From: an uncultured Oscillibacter sp.
Lineage (GTDB): Bacteria > Bacillota > Clostridia > Oscillospirales > Oscillospiraceae
Assembly: GCA_947365245.1 (NCBI GenBank)
Contig: CANAWG010000015.1
Location: forward strand, 16,708-80,707
DNA length: 64,000 nucleotides
Reading direction: 5' to 3'
Made by a program: the position numbers and the translations under genes. The notes under the pieces are model-generated. The model had not been told where the DNA came from, did not search any database, and saw only the letters and a program-made list of their open reading frames with translations. Below, piece by piece: positions 51,301 through 58,855 of the stretch (within the stretch, counting starts at the first letter, position 1; each line of letters begins with the position of its first letter).

Positions 51301-52658
51301 CTCTCACCGCCAGGTGGGGCACGCCTCTGGACGGACTGACGGAGCTGCACTTCCGGTATACCGGCAGCGCCGGCGAATGGAACCACAAAGAGATGTACCA
51401 ATACTACGTTGAGTACTTCGACACTTACCTCCGTCCGAACCTCACCGAGGGCGGCGCGGCGCTGTGGGAGCGGCTGACGGACCAGGCGGCCGCCCCGGCG
51501 GACCGGCTCCTCCCCACCCTGGAGGACATCCGGGCCCTGGCCCCGGCGGAGGCGGCGGAGGCGGTCTATCAGCGGGGCAAGGCCAACCTGACCGCGTACC
51601 TGCGGGAGCCCGCCCTGTACGACGGGTGGCGGGTCTCGAATCTCACCCGGGAGACGGGCTTTTCCACCTACGGCCTGAACCTTGCCGTCTACTCCGCGTG
51701 GTTTGAGCTCCACCCCTCCCAGCCGGACAAGGTGGTTCTGGCCGGGGGCATGGACTTCACGGAGGACGGCTGGGTCAAGGGGCTGATGTCCGCCTCCCCC
51801 TACCTGGTGTTCCTGGAGGAGAATGGGCATTACACCCTGCTGGAGAGCGACATCCCCTATGACACCTCCGCCGATTCCCCGGCTTTCCAGGCGGAGATCG
51901 CCTGGGCGCTGCTGGAAAACCAGCGTCTCCGCCCCTCCCAGATTGACGGGGAGACGCTGCTGACCATGCTGGGCCCCCGCTCCCTGAACCTCTGGGGGAC
52001 TTATCCGGAGGAGGAGCAGGAGGCGGTTCTCACGGCCCTGGACGCCTTCCACAACCAGGGGCCCCAGGAGCTGCAGATGGATCTGCGGGACAGGATCCAG
52101 ACCACCGTCTGGACCCAGCGGGACCTGGACGAGCGCGGCGCCGCCCTCTTCCAAAAGCTCCTGAAACGCACCGGCATCCAGGCCTACGGCATCACCAACA
52201 CCGCCACCAACCACCTGGGAAGCGCCATCCATAACGCCCTCCACTACTGGCGGGAGAACGCCTCCGCCCACGAATACGACTTCCACGAGGAGGCCTACTA
52301 CCTGCTGGACACCCAGCGGGGCGGCAGCAGCTGCACGGTGCACCTGCTGGTGTCCTGGGGGCACTATGAACTGACGGAGGACGGCTATGAGCTGGCCGCC
52401 GGCGGCGACTGGAACGCCATGGCCGTCTCTTTCTCCTATGTCAACGACCGCTATCAGGCCACGGAGATCTGGGAGCCCCACGGCGGCGGCCTCTACGAGC
52501 CGGAGGTCCGGGCCTGCTTCCCGGAGGAGTCGGCGGAGATCGTCTTCGCCCCCCGGGACAGCGAGAGATATCAGGCGATTCACCAGGCGCTGGACGACTC
52601 TCTCAAGATGTACGCGGAGGCCGGGTATGAGGCATACCTGGAAAGGCAGGCGGGATAA
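48312..52658 (+). CDS. Giant BlaR1-like M56 metalloprotease sensor with ~1,100-residue ectodomain
   Basis: The N-terminal ~345 residues form an M56/BlaR1 unit. Membrane helices (ILLTSSVLIAALLLL, YAGMAVMAVWFLLSNLLFW) flank the zinc motif LAHEETHARHLD (about residue 216) and SDCELACDEGAI (about 253-264), with a last helix near 318-340. The remaining ~1,100 residues should be outside the cell. They contain (i) the module shared with the lipoprotein, (ii) an acidic module with VIKADLDGDGQMELASAG, (iii) two related units (about 850-1,000 and 1,100-1,240; both with VILAGG/VVLAGG...LTEDAW/FTEDGW), and (iv) a C-terminal unit like those of other clostridial M56 proteins (EIWEPHGGGLYEPEVRACFPEE). No penicillin-binding domain is seen. 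Usual BlaR1 length is about 600. Confidence 0.88.
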   Translation: MKEILLTSSVLIAALLLLRRVFRNSISRRLQYALWALVALRLLVPANLPALEHNVLTAADPVVRDIEALYITPRQIAYDTPDGSKIYGPPNTPAVTVGPATPDNKLTVSVEDGFHTPVEATTLYQWQIVLEDLLRPVWYAGMAVMAVWFLLSNLLFWQKLRRRRTPYPVENCDLRVYLVEEGLPSPCLFGLSNPAIYLTPAAVSSPEALRHVLAHEETHARHLDPLWSLLRAVCLTVYWFDPLVWAAAVVSRSDCELACDEGAILRLGEAERIPYGKTLLSLIPVGRGPVNPLLSATTMTAGKRQLRDRVTRIAQNRRTVGIALFAVIALSAAVCAATFTGAAAPQPREDMDSAAPKADGPLTRAEMLYFNEEFFSSEDGFNLRGQFLTCLYERPEDIDLFSLFYNGVGSPDVTDEAERRAIAGGEDPGVDLTKFTTAEADAALLEHTGLTLEETNRVDLDTFRYFPQYDAYYLFHGDTNAVPIPDFFAGEREGDTIRLYYEEFRFGGYGVFCLTLEEREDGGWWFRSHTLSEMPAIPPVYPAGEPWMTVSLKDLEPYQPQAMEVERRGLEDIRSRWDIKVLEGYEQTLPAYTETLAYKSAIIVYQAVDGAIRAAVEDPDGLDCFFTFPEGVSFDYAKEHIADFNDLLGHSGVSVSYNAQKDGEYFTTFNDYYTFGGDGRPYLLARACGDSVIKADLDGDGQMELASAGIHDVQIFFQRDGRLYEADVLPLLAEQWTEPVSFYPAYWDKYGRSLTLNAEVPFPDASLPEEFGGGQATGTAVRQLFFDGEALRLYRDDDRPVTDHVMEGGVQAPEEVLEAARQMVHDRYEYARTHTGVTGGDGEMLGTPAEYDDWRLEVLGGPWTELLGNNQRIEIWNINYEFHTTTPKRVILAGGAYLTEDAWHCNTYPGCTYLYFLFPADGPRRYLYTAMENDCAPGTEMFRTDMAYALDEMGAVPLTDLTADTLMDMIQTGEVRFLNYLAEREDGEAVIDRLRFSLTARWGTPLDGLTELHFRYTGSAGEWNHKEMYQYYVEYFDTYLRPNLTEGGAALWERLTDQAAAPADRLLPTLEDIRALAPAEAAEAVYQRGKANLTAYLREPALYDGWRVSNLTRETGFSTYGLNLAVYSAWFELHPSQPDKVVLAGGMDFTEDGWVKGLMSASPYLVFLEENGHYTLLESDIPYDTSADSPAFQAEIAWALLENQRLRPSQIDGETLLTMLGPRSLNLWGTYPEEEQEAVLTALDAFHNQGPQELQMDLRDRIQTTVWTQRDLDERGAALFQKLLKRTGIQAYGITNTATNHLGSAIHNALHYWRENASAHEYDFHEEAYYLLDTQRGGSSCTVHLLVSWGHYELTEDGYELAAGGDWNAMAVSFSYVNDRYQATEIWEPHGGGLYEPEVRACFPEESAEIVFAPRDSERYQAIHQALDDSLKMYAEAGYEAYLERQAG

Positions 52659-52737
52659 GTAAGAGAAAGAGCTTCCCTTTTCCCCCTGTTTTGGGTATAC
52701 TGTATCCACGGACACCCAGAACAGGAGGAACTTACCA

Positions 52738-53151
52738 ATGAAAAATCTCATTCTGCTGGCCCTGGTCATCTGCCTGGGCGTGATCGTCATCAGGCTCTAC
52801 ACCGCCCGGTCCGCCCCCAACGCCCCGTCCCCCGCCGGCAAGCGCTATCTGACGCTGACGGCGGAGGAGGCCAAGGCCCGCCTGGACGAGGGCGAGGACG
52901 TCGTGCTGCTGGACGTGCGCACCCAGGAGGAGTATGACGCCGGCCACATCCCCGGGGCCGTGTGCCTGCCCAATGAGGACATCACACCGGACAGCCCCCT
53001 CCCCTACGACAAGGAGGCGGAGATCCTGGTCTACTGCTGCTCCGGCCGCCGCAGCGCCCTGGCCGCGGAGAAGCTGGCGGACATGGGCTACGAGAACGTG
53101 GCGGACTTCGGCGGCATTCTCGACTGGCCCTACGGGACAACCGCGGATTGA
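52738..53151 (+). CDS. Membrane-anchored rhodanese-domain protein
   Basis: This 137-residue protein has an N-terminal hydrophobic segment (LILLALVICLGVIVIRL) and a rhodanese domain with LLDVRTQEEYDAGHIPGAVCLPNEDI and the active-site loop YCCSGRRSALAAEKL (Cys100, with an adjacent Cys101). Rhodaneses transfer sulfane sulfur; membrane or surface versions handle sulfur or redox tasks. TATACT lies about 50 bases upstream as a possible -10, with a poor -35. It is probably a separate transcript from the BlaR1 operon. Confidence 0.9.
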   Translation: MKNLILLALVICLGVIVIRLYTARSAPNAPSPAGKRYLTLTAEEAKARLDEGEDVVLLDVRTQEEYDAGHIPGAVCLPNEDITPDSPLPYDKEAEILVYCCSGRRSALAAEKLADMGYENVADFGGILDWPYGTTAD

Positions 53152-53157
53152 TGCAGA

Positions 53158-53191
53158 AAACCGGAGGCATGGGAATCCATGCCTCCGGTTT
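53158..53191. terminator. Bidirectional terminator after the rhodanese gene
   Basis: A 15-bp stem AAACCGGAGGCATGG/CCATGCCTCCGGTTT (53158-53172 and 53177-53191). T-rich flanks are short. Confidence 0.85.
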
Positions 53192-53204
53192 CTCCGTAAG
53201 ACGC

Positions 53205-53666
53205 TCAGAGCATCCCCTGCTGGCGCAGCAGCGCCTCCAGCAGCTCCACCGATGTGACGATCATGATGTCGCAGTGGGCGGTAACGCCCAGCCGCCGGGC
53301 CGCCTCGGTTTTCTCCGAAACGCCCGGGCGGGCTCTCAGCAGCTCTCCGCAGCGGGTGTATCCGAACACGTCGAAAAAGCGCTGCCGGAACTCCTTGGCC
53401 AGGCCGTAAATCCTCCGCTTGGCCTCCAAGTCCCCCTCCTCCGTGAAAGGAAACAGGGCACCCAGCACCAGCAGCGCCCCGCTGACGGCCCCGCAGGCCT
53501 CCTCATGACTGCCGCCGAAACCCCCGCCGAAGCTCCCCGCGGCGGAAAACAGCCGCTCTTTCGTCCAGCCCGTCAGGTCCTCAAAGGCGGCGGCCACCGC
53601 CTGGGCGCAGTTGTACCCCTTTTTGTGATAGTCATAAGCCAGCGCGCAGCGATCCATCGCTTCCAT
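53205..53666 (-). CDS. C_GCAxxG_C_C-family redox protein
   Basis: The start MEAMDRCALAYDYHKKGYNCAQAV is used; MDRC three codons later is equally possible because GAGAGG fits its spacing better. The family cysteine motif is clear: GYNCAQAVAAAFED, then FGGGFGGSHEEACGAVSGALLVLGALF and a later CGELLRARPG. The family is thought to hold a metal or redox centre but has no assigned reaction. The 192-residue reading in the track extends through noncoding sequence. Confidence 0.85.
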   Translation of the reverse strand: MEAMDRCALAYDYHKKGYNCAQAVAAAFEDLTGWTKERLFSAAGSFGGGFGGSHEEACGAVSGALLVLGALFPFTEEGDLEAKRRIYGLAKEFRQRFFDVFGYTRCGELLRARPGVSEKTEAARRLGVTAHCDIMIVTSVELLEALLRQQGML

Positions 53667-53824
53667 CCTCTCCCGGGCGCCGCGCCCGCGGTTGGCGGAC
53701 AGGGCCCTGTCTTTTCTTCCGTCAGTATAGCAGACTTGTCCCCCGGATACAAGGGGGGACACGCCGGCGGGAGGCAAAAACAAAGACGGAGCCCCCGCGG
53801 GCCCCGTCTGTGCGATGTACGTCC

Positions 53825-54307
53825 TTACTGGAAAGCCTCCTCCGGGTCCTCCGCCGGAAGCTGCGGCCCCTCCGCGGAGCGCTGGACGGGCTGTGCCTCT
53901 TTCACCATGGTGGTGCGGCCGTTCAGCCGTCCCCCGTCCTCAATGACAAAGGAGACGGTGGTCACATCTCCCAGCACGGAGCCCGTCTTCTCCAGCCGCA
54001 GGTGGTCGTGGGCGATGATGTTCCCCTCCACGCTGCCGGCGATCCGAATGACGTCCGCCTCGACAGGGCCCTTGATGACGCCGGTGGGAGACACGATCAC
54101 ATAGCCCTTGAGACTGACCTCCCCCTCTACCCGGCCCTCAATCTGAACCACGCCGTCCCCCCGCAGGGTGCCCGTGACGGTCAGGTCCTTTGCAATCACC
54201 GTGTTGGTGTGGGGCTCGGGAAGCTGGGGCATCTCCTCCTGGTCCTCCGCCGCGTACCGCTCCTCCAGCTGGTCAGGCGCCTTGGCCTGTCCTCCAAACA
54301 ATCCCAT
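53825..54307 (-). CDS. Bactofilin (polymer-forming cytoskeletal protein)
   Basis: The start MGLFGGQAKAPDQ follows GGAGG, giving 160 residues. The central part is a right-handed beta helix with bactofilin repeats: TVIAKDLTVTGTLRGDGVVQIEGRVEGEVSLKGYVIVSPTGVIKGPVEADVIRIAGSVEGNI. The termini are flexible and proline-rich. Bactofilins polymerise without nucleotides and scaffold cell-shape or wall proteins. The 316-residue track reading continues upstream through the promoter and rpsU leader. Confidence 0.9.
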   Translation of the reverse strand: MGLFGGQAKAPDQLEERYAAEDQEEMPQLPEPHTNTVIAKDLTVTGTLRGDGVVQIEGRVEGEVSLKGYVIVSPTGVIKGPVEADVIRIAGSVEGNIIAHDHLRLEKTGSVLGDVTTVSFVIEDGGRLNGRTTMVKEAQPVQRSAEGPQLPAEDPEEAFQ

Positions 54308-54365
54308 ATCTTTCGACCTCCTTTTGTTCATCGGGTTTTCATAGCTCCCGTGTTCGTTTGCGGTT

Positions 54366-54393
54366 ATTGTACCACAAAAAAAGAAAACAGCAA
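54366..54393 (-). promoter_or_regulatory. Promoter of the bactofilin gene
   Basis: TTGCTG (54388-54393), 16 bases, TACAAT (54366-54371), with an extended TGTGG before the -10. Confidence 0.75.
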
Positions 54394-54465
54394 GAATTTT
54401 TCGTCGAACAGCCGCAAAAATTTTGGTCCCGCCATTCTTTTTTGATAAGAATTTCGTAAATTCCC

Positions 54466-54494
54466 TTGACAAGCGCCGTTCCCTTTCGTATAAT
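54466..54494 (+). promoter_or_regulatory. Promoter of rpsU
   Basis: TTGACA (54466-54471), 17 bases, TATAAT (54489-54494), a perfect consensus promoter. The leader has a GTATCC/GGATAC hairpin just before the ribosome site. Confidence 0.92.
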
Positions 54495-54580
54495 ACATAC
54501 GTTAAAGCCATAATATTATGATGTATGGCCCTTAAAGTATCCTGGAGAAAGCCGGATACCTCGGAGGGAGGGAAATATAG

Positions 54581-54763
54581 ATGTCTGAGATCCACGTGAA
54601 GGAAAACGAATCCATCGACAGCGCGCTGAAGCGTTTTAAGCGCAGCTGCGCCAAGGCTGGCGTCCTGGCTGAGGTTCGCAAGAGAGAGCACTACGAGAGT
54701 CCCAGCGTGAAGCGGCGCAAGAAGTCTGAGGCCGCCCGCAAGAACAAGAAGCGTTACTATTGA
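54581..54763 (+). CDS. rpsU: 30S ribosomal protein S21
   Basis: This 60-residue protein [60 protein letters not shown] is S21 in full, basic at the C-terminus. It binds the 30S platform near the anti-Shine-Dalgarno. It is the last host gene before the mobile region. Confidence 0.98.
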   Translation: MSEIHVKENESIDSALKRFKRSCAKAGVLAEVRKREHYESPSVKRRKKSEAARKNKKRYY

Positions 54764-54773
54764 TTCGTGTCTC

Positions 54774-54800
54774 AAAAAAAGAGGCCGCGCTTAAGCGCGG
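54774..54800 (+). other. Half of the rpsU terminator; candidate left junction of the ICE
   Basis: AAAAAAAGAGG (54774-54784) and the hairpin CCGCGCTTAAGCGCGG (54785-54800) look like the left arm of a bidirectional terminator. The expected CCTCTTTTT right arm is replaced by TGAGATAAG. Composition changes from host to element at this point, so the insertion boundary probably lies at about 54,800/54,801. Direct proof needs the other end of the element. Confidence 0.5.
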
Positions 54801-54886
54801 TGAGATAAGAAAACAAGCAAAAACCCTTATATCATCGCGTTTTAAGGACAGCGGGCAAACAGGTTACAAGTGAATAACCAAGCAAA

Positions 54887-54961
54887 AGGGACGTTATCGA
54901 AAGATAGCGTCCCTTTCTGCATACTACGCCGCAGCTTCAAAGAAGTTGTGGCGTTTTTTTA
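54887..54961 (+). terminator. Two leader hairpins ahead of the first ICE gene
   Basis: AGGGACG...CGTCCCT (about 54,887-54,917) is followed by TTTC. A second hairpin, CGCCGCAGCTTC/GAAGTTGTGGCG (about 54,930-54,955), is followed by TTTTTTT. Both lie upstream of the small gene at 54,990 and could end or attenuate transcription entering the element. Confidence 0.65.
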
Positions 54962-54989
54962 TGCCCGCAGGAAAGGAGGCGCAGCCGGA

Positions 54990-55208
54990 ATGTATTTCAC
55001 AGAGGGCAAGCAGCGGGCGTTTGAACTGCTCATGCAGCAGAAGCCGGGATTTGACCGCTATCAATCCGGTTGTGCCAGAGGTAATGAAGATTGCGGCACT
55101 TGCCGTTTCTACCGCCCACAATGGAAATATGAGTTTTGCGTTTTCAAAGAGTGTCCCTATTGCCACGGCAAAAGGACGCGGAAAACGACTACCAGCATGG
55201 ACAAATAG
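54990..55208 (+). CDS. Small cysteine-containing ICE protein, 72 residues
   Basis: The start MYFTEGKQRAFELLMQQKPGF follows AAGGAGG. The middle has a cysteine cluster SGCARGNEDCGTCRFYRPQWKYEFCVFKECPYCHGKR that may bind zinc. It is the first gene of the conjugative element. I do not recognise a named family; similar small genes stand ahead of the replication gene in Tn1549-like elements, as far as I recall. Confidence 0.6.
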   Translation: MYFTEGKQRAFELLMQQKPGFDRYQSGCARGNEDCGTCRFYRPQWKYEFCVFKECPYCHGKRTRKTTTSMDK

Positions 55209-55336
55209 ACGGGCAAAAGCCCTTGTGCCATGCGGCTTTGCAGACGCGAAAACGGCAGAGGGCATATTGCAATACCAAAACCGCCGAAAACGGCTTTCTA
55301 ATATTCCACGCAGACCAAGAGAGGAAGTGAGAAAAT

Positions 55337-56281
55337 ATGGCAGTTTTCAGAGTGGAGCGAAATACGGGATATACTGTTATGAGCAACCACCACTTGCGCA
55401 ACAAGGAACTCACCTTAAAGGCAAAGGGCTTGTTGTCGCAAATGCTGTCCTTGCCGGAGGATTGGGATTATACCCTTGCGGGCTTATCCCATATCAACCG
55501 GGAAAAGATCGACGCAATCCGCGAAGCGGTAAAAGAACTCGAAAAAGCCGGATATATCGTGCGCAGCCGGGAGCGCGACGAGAAAGGACGCTTGCGGGGT
55601 GCGGATTATGTCATATATGAGCAGCCGCAGCCGCGAGAGCCGGAAGCAGCTACCAGCGGCGAACAGCCGCCTATATTGGATTACCCTACATTGGAAAATC
55701 CAACATTGGATAATCCAACGTTGGAAAAACCTACGCAGGAAAAGCCTACGTTGGAAAATCCAACGCAATTAAATAAAGATATATCAAGTAAAGAACAATC
55801 AATTACTGATTTATCAAGTACCCATTCCATTCCTTTCCATTCCCTAAATCCCTTGCCCTTTGCACAGGGCGAAGCGGCTACGCCGCCGGAAAGGAAAAGA
55901 ACGGAAGCGAAAAGCAATAACGCAGTAGAGATTTACAGGGAAATTATCAAGGACAATATCGAATACGATCATCTCATTCAAAACTGCAAAATTGACAAAG
56001 ACCGTTTGGACGAGATAGTTGACCTTATGCTGGAAACCGTCTGCACAGCACGAAAGACAATCCGTATTGCCGGGGACGACTACCCAGCCGAACTTGTCAA
56101 ATCCAAGTTTATGAAGCTGAACAGCAGCCATATTGAGTTTATTTTGGACTGCATGAGGGAGAACACAACCAAGGTGCGCAACATCAAGCAGTATCTAAAA
56201 GCGGTGCTGTTCAACGCGCCGAGTACCATTGACAGCTACTATACCGCCCTTGTCAATCACGACTTATACGGCGGCGAATGA
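55337..56281 (+). CDS. Replication initiator-like protein (N-terminal wHTH, DUF6017-like C-terminus)
   Basis: This 314-residue protein begins MAVFRVERNTGYTVMSNHHLRNKELTLKAKGLLSQMLSLPEDWDYTLAGL, a winged-helix replication-initiator pattern seen in ICE and plasmid replication proteins. A low-complexity linker of six pentapeptides (LENPT/LDNPT/LEKPT) joins it to the C-terminal part EIYREIIKDNIEYDHLI...RNIKQYLKAVLFNAPSTIDSYYTALVNHDL. It probably supports replication of the excised circle. The DNA encoding the linker is iteron-like (separate entry). Confidence 0.75.
   Translation: MAVFRVERNTGYTVMSNHHLRNKELTLKAKGLLSQMLSLPEDWDYTLAGLSHINREKIDAIREAVKELEKAGYIVRSRERDEKGRLRGADYVIYEQPQPREPEAATSGEQPPILDYPTLENPTLDNPTLEKPTQEKPTLENPTQLNKDISSKEQSITDLSSTHSIPFHSLNPLPFAQGEAATPPERKRTEAKSNNAVEIYREIIKDNIEYDHLIQNCKIDKDRLDEIVDLMLETVCTARKTIRIAGDDYPAELVKSKFMKLNSSHIEFILDCMRENTTKVRNIKQYLKAVLFNAPSTIDSYYTALVNHDLYGGE
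55675..55764 (+). repeat. Six tandem 15-bp repeats inside the replication gene
   Basis: Six in-phase 15-mers of the form RTTGGAAAATCCAAC run from 55675 to 55764. Units two, three and six are near-perfect palindromes (GTTGGA/TCCAAC). They encode the LENPT-type pentapeptides. Similar central repeats in RepA_N plasmid genes serve as the replication origin, so an iteron role is possible. Confidence 0.85.
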
Positions 56282-56317
56282 GCATAGCCGCACTTTACCG
56301 GGAAAGGAGTTGATACC

Positions 56318-56791
56318 TTGCAGGAGGAAGTAACCCAAAAAACGATTGCCCTATACGTCAAAGTGGGGAAAGGCGCGGCGCGGCTTACCGAACAAGCGTT
56401 GCAGAAAGCAATCCAAAAGTTTTTGGAGCAGAAAAGCAAGCCCGCACACGGGAAACAGACCATGCGGCAGCTTATGAAGCAGAACGCGGGTGTTTCCAAC
56501 ATCGAGATCACCGACGCGAATATCAAAGCCTTTGAGAGTACGGCGAAGAAATACAACATAGATTTTTCGCTGAAAAAGGTTAAGGGCGAACAGACCCGTT
56601 ACCTTGTGTTTTTCAAAGGCCGGGACGCGGACGTTATGACCGCAGCCTTTCAAGAGTTTTCCGCAAAGAAGCTGAACCGGGATAAAAAGCCCTCTATCCG
56701 CAAAGCCCTTGCCGCTGCAAAGGACAAGGCGAAGCAGCTTAACGCCGCCCGCGACAAGGTAAAGAAAATGGACAGGGGGCGCGAGATATGA
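56318..56791 (+). CDS. PcfB-family conjugation protein
   Basis: A TTG start follows AAAGGAG. The 157-residue protein MQEEVTQKTIALYVKVGKGAARLTEQALQKAIQKFLEQKSKP has the PcfB/DUF3801 pattern, including EITDANIKAFESTAKKYNIDFSLKK. PcfB proteins link the relaxosome to the coupling protein. The stop overlaps the start of the VirD4 gene (ATGA), which fits that partnership. Confidence 0.85.
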   Translation: MQEEVTQKTIALYVKVGKGAARLTEQALQKAIQKFLEQKSKPAHGKQTMRQLMKQNAGVSNIEITDANIKAFESTAKKYNIDFSLKKVKGEQTRYLVFFKGRDADVMTAAFQEFSAKKLNRDKKPSIRKALAAAKDKAKQLNAARDKVKKMDRGREI

Positions 56792-58572
56792 AGCAGTTAA
56801 ACTACAAAAAGCTGATACTTCCCAATATCCCCTATGTGTTCTTTGTCTATCTCTTTGATAAGGTGGGACAGGCGGTGCGGCTTGCCCCCGGCGCGGATAT
56901 TTCCGAAAAGATACTCAATATCACACAGGGATTTTCCGAAGCGTTTTCAAATGCCTTGCCGAGCGTTCACCCGTTGGATTTGCTTATCGGCATTGTCGGC
57001 GCGGTGGTTATCCGTCTGATTGTCTATGTCAAAGGGAAAAACGCAAAGAAATACCGCAAGGGCGCAGAATACGGCAGCGCACGTTGGGGCAACGCCGAAG
57101 ATATAAAGCCCTACATCGACCCGGATTTTCAGAACAACATCATTTTGACGCAGACCGAACGCCTTACCATGAACAGCCGCCCGAAGCAGCCGAAATATGC
57201 GAGAAATAAAAACGTCGTGGTGATCGGCGGCAGCGGCAGCGGCAAGACAAGGTTTTTCGTAAAGCCTAATTTAATGCAGCTTCATTCTTCCTACGTCTTG
57301 ACCGACCCAAAAGGCACCGTCCTAATCGAGTGCGGAAAGCTGCTGCAACGGGCAGGCTACCGCATTAAGGTACTGAACACGATAAACTTTCGGAAAAGTA
57401 TGCACTATAACCCCTTTGTCTATATCCGCAGCGAAAAGGACGTGTTAAAGGTTGTCAATACCCTTATTGTCAATACCAAAGGCGAGGGAGAAAAAAGCGC
57501 GGAAGATTTTTGGGTGAAAGCCGAGAGATTATTATATTGCGCGTTGATCGGCTACATTTGGTATGAAGCCCCCGCCGAGGAAATGAACTTTACAACGCTG
57601 CTTGAACTTATCAATGCCAGCGAAGCACGCGAGGACGACGAGGAATACCAAAGCCCCGTTGATCTGCTCTTTGCCGATTTGGAAGAACGCAGCCCCGACC
57701 ATTTCGCGGTGAAGCAATATAAAAAATACAAATTGGCAGCGGGCAAAACGGCAAAGTCAATCCTTATTTCTTGTGGGGCAAGGCTCGCTCCTTTCGATAT
57801 TGAAGAACTCCGGGAACTCATGTCCTATGATGAATTGGAACTTGACACATTGGGCGACCGGAAAACCGCGCTTTTCCTCATAATGAGCGATACCGACGAC
57901 ACCTTTAATTTTGTTATCGCTATTTTGCAATCACAGCTTTTTAATTTACTTTGTGATAAAGCGGACGACGAATACAACGGCAAATTGCCTGTTCATGTCC
58001 GTTTTTTACTCGATGAATTTGCCAACATCGGGCAGATACCCCGCTTTGATAAGCTGATTGCGACCATACGCAGTAGGGAAATGTCCGCTTCTATCATTCT
58101 GCAATCGCAGAGCCAGCTAAAAGCCATTTACAGGGACGCGGCAGAAATCATACTTGATAATGCCGACAGCACCTTGTTTTTGGGAGGACGTGGGAAAAAT
58201 GCAAAGGATATTTCGGATAACTTGGGACGGGAAACAATCGACAGTTTCAATACTTCCGAAAATCGCGGCACGCAGGTTTCTCATGGACTTACTTATCAAA
58301 AATTAGGAAAGGAGTTGATGACACAGGACGAAATAGCAGTTATGGACGGTGGGAAATGTATTTTGCAGCTACGCGGTGTGCGTCCCTTTTTAAGCGACAA
58401 ATACGATATAACAAAACACCCGAACTACAAATACCTTTCCGACTTCGACAAGAAAAACGCTTTTGACGTGGAACGGTATATGTCTACCCGTCCGGCAATC
58501 GTAAAGCCCGATGAAGCCTTCGACATATACGAAATAGATTTGTCCGACGAGGACGCAGCCGCCGAGGAATAA
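56788..58572 (+). CDS. VirD4-like coupling protein (CD1115 type)
   Basis: This 594-residue type IV coupling ATPase has N-terminal membrane segments, Walker A GGSGSGKTRFFVKPN (about residue 145), Walker B VRFLLDEFANIG (about 404) and the typical SASIILQSQSQLKAIY and DNADSTLFLGG sequences. It brings the relaxase-DNA complex to the secretion channel. The order PcfB-VirD4-Maff2 is that of Tn1549/CTn-type ICEs. Length is normal. Confidence 0.93.
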   Translation: MKQLNYKKLILPNIPYVFFVYLFDKVGQAVRLAPGADISEKILNITQGFSEAFSNALPSVHPLDLLIGIVGAVVIRLIVYVKGKNAKKYRKGAEYGSARWGNAEDIKPYIDPDFQNNIILTQTERLTMNSRPKQPKYARNKNVVVIGGSGSGKTRFFVKPNLMQLHSSYVLTDPKGTVLIECGKLLQRAGYRIKVLNTINFRKSMHYNPFVYIRSEKDVLKVVNTLIVNTKGEGEKSAEDFWVKAERLLYCALIGYIWYEAPAEEMNFTTLLELINASEAREDDEEYQSPVDLLFADLEERSPDHFAVKQYKKYKLAAGKTAKSILISCGARLAPFDIEELRELMSYDELELDTLGDRKTALFLIMSDTDDTFNFVIAILQSQLFNLLCDKADDEYNGKLPVHVRFLLDEFANIGQIPRFDKLIATIRSREMSASIILQSQSQLKAIYRDAAEIILDNADSTLFLGGRGKNAKDISDNLGRETIDSFNTSENRGTQVSHGLTYQKLGKELMTQDEIAVMDGGKCILQLRGVRPFLSDKYDITKHPNYKYLSDFDKKNAFDVERYMSTRPAIVKPDEAFDIYEIDLSDEDAAAEE

Positions 58573-58634
58573 CGGCGGCATTTTCATTTTCCATAACATT
58601 TTTGAGCCGCACAGCGGCAGAAAGCGAGGTTTAT

Positions 58635-58793
58635 ATGGAATTTTTCAACAGCGCAGTTGGTGTATTGCAGACTTTGGTTATCGCGCTTGGCGCAGGTCTT
58701 GGCATTTGGGGTGCCATTAACCTCATGGAGGGTTACGGCAACGACAATCCGGGCGCAAAGAGCCAGGGCATGAAGCAGTTCATGGCTAATTAA
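58635..58793 (+). CDS. Maff2-family ICE membrane protein, apparently cut short by insertion
   Basis: The 52 residues MEFFNSAVGVLQTLVIALGAGLGIWGAINLMEGYGNDNPGAKSQGMKQFMAN match the start of Maff2 proteins, which usually continue with a GGG motif and a second hydrophobic segment to about 70 residues. Here the reading ends after MAN. The sequence after ATGGCT (about 58,787) no longer follows the family, so a mobile element probably inserted there. The VirB6/VirB4 genes normally downstream are absent from the window. Confidence 0.75.
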   Translation: MEFFNSAVGVLQTLVIALGAGLGIWGAINLMEGYGNDNPGAKSQGMKQFMAN

Positions 58794-58855
58794 AGGGAAC
58801 AAAAAGAAAGGAAAAGCCAATCCAGACGGTATCAGCGGCAGGCTACAAGAATAAA

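Noticed and set aside
48978-52790. 1,270-residue minus-strand ORF
   Set aside because: It mirrors the BlaR1-like gene. The plus strand has the zinc-protease motif, membrane helices and a ribosome site; the minus frame has none of these.
54946-55620. 224-residue ORF overlapping the first ICE genes
   Set aside because: It is out of frame with two genes that have ribosome sites and recognisable sequence patterns.
55675-55764. Short tandem repeats considered as a CRISPR array
   Set aside because: The units are contiguous 15-mers without spacers and encode an in-frame pentapeptide linker.
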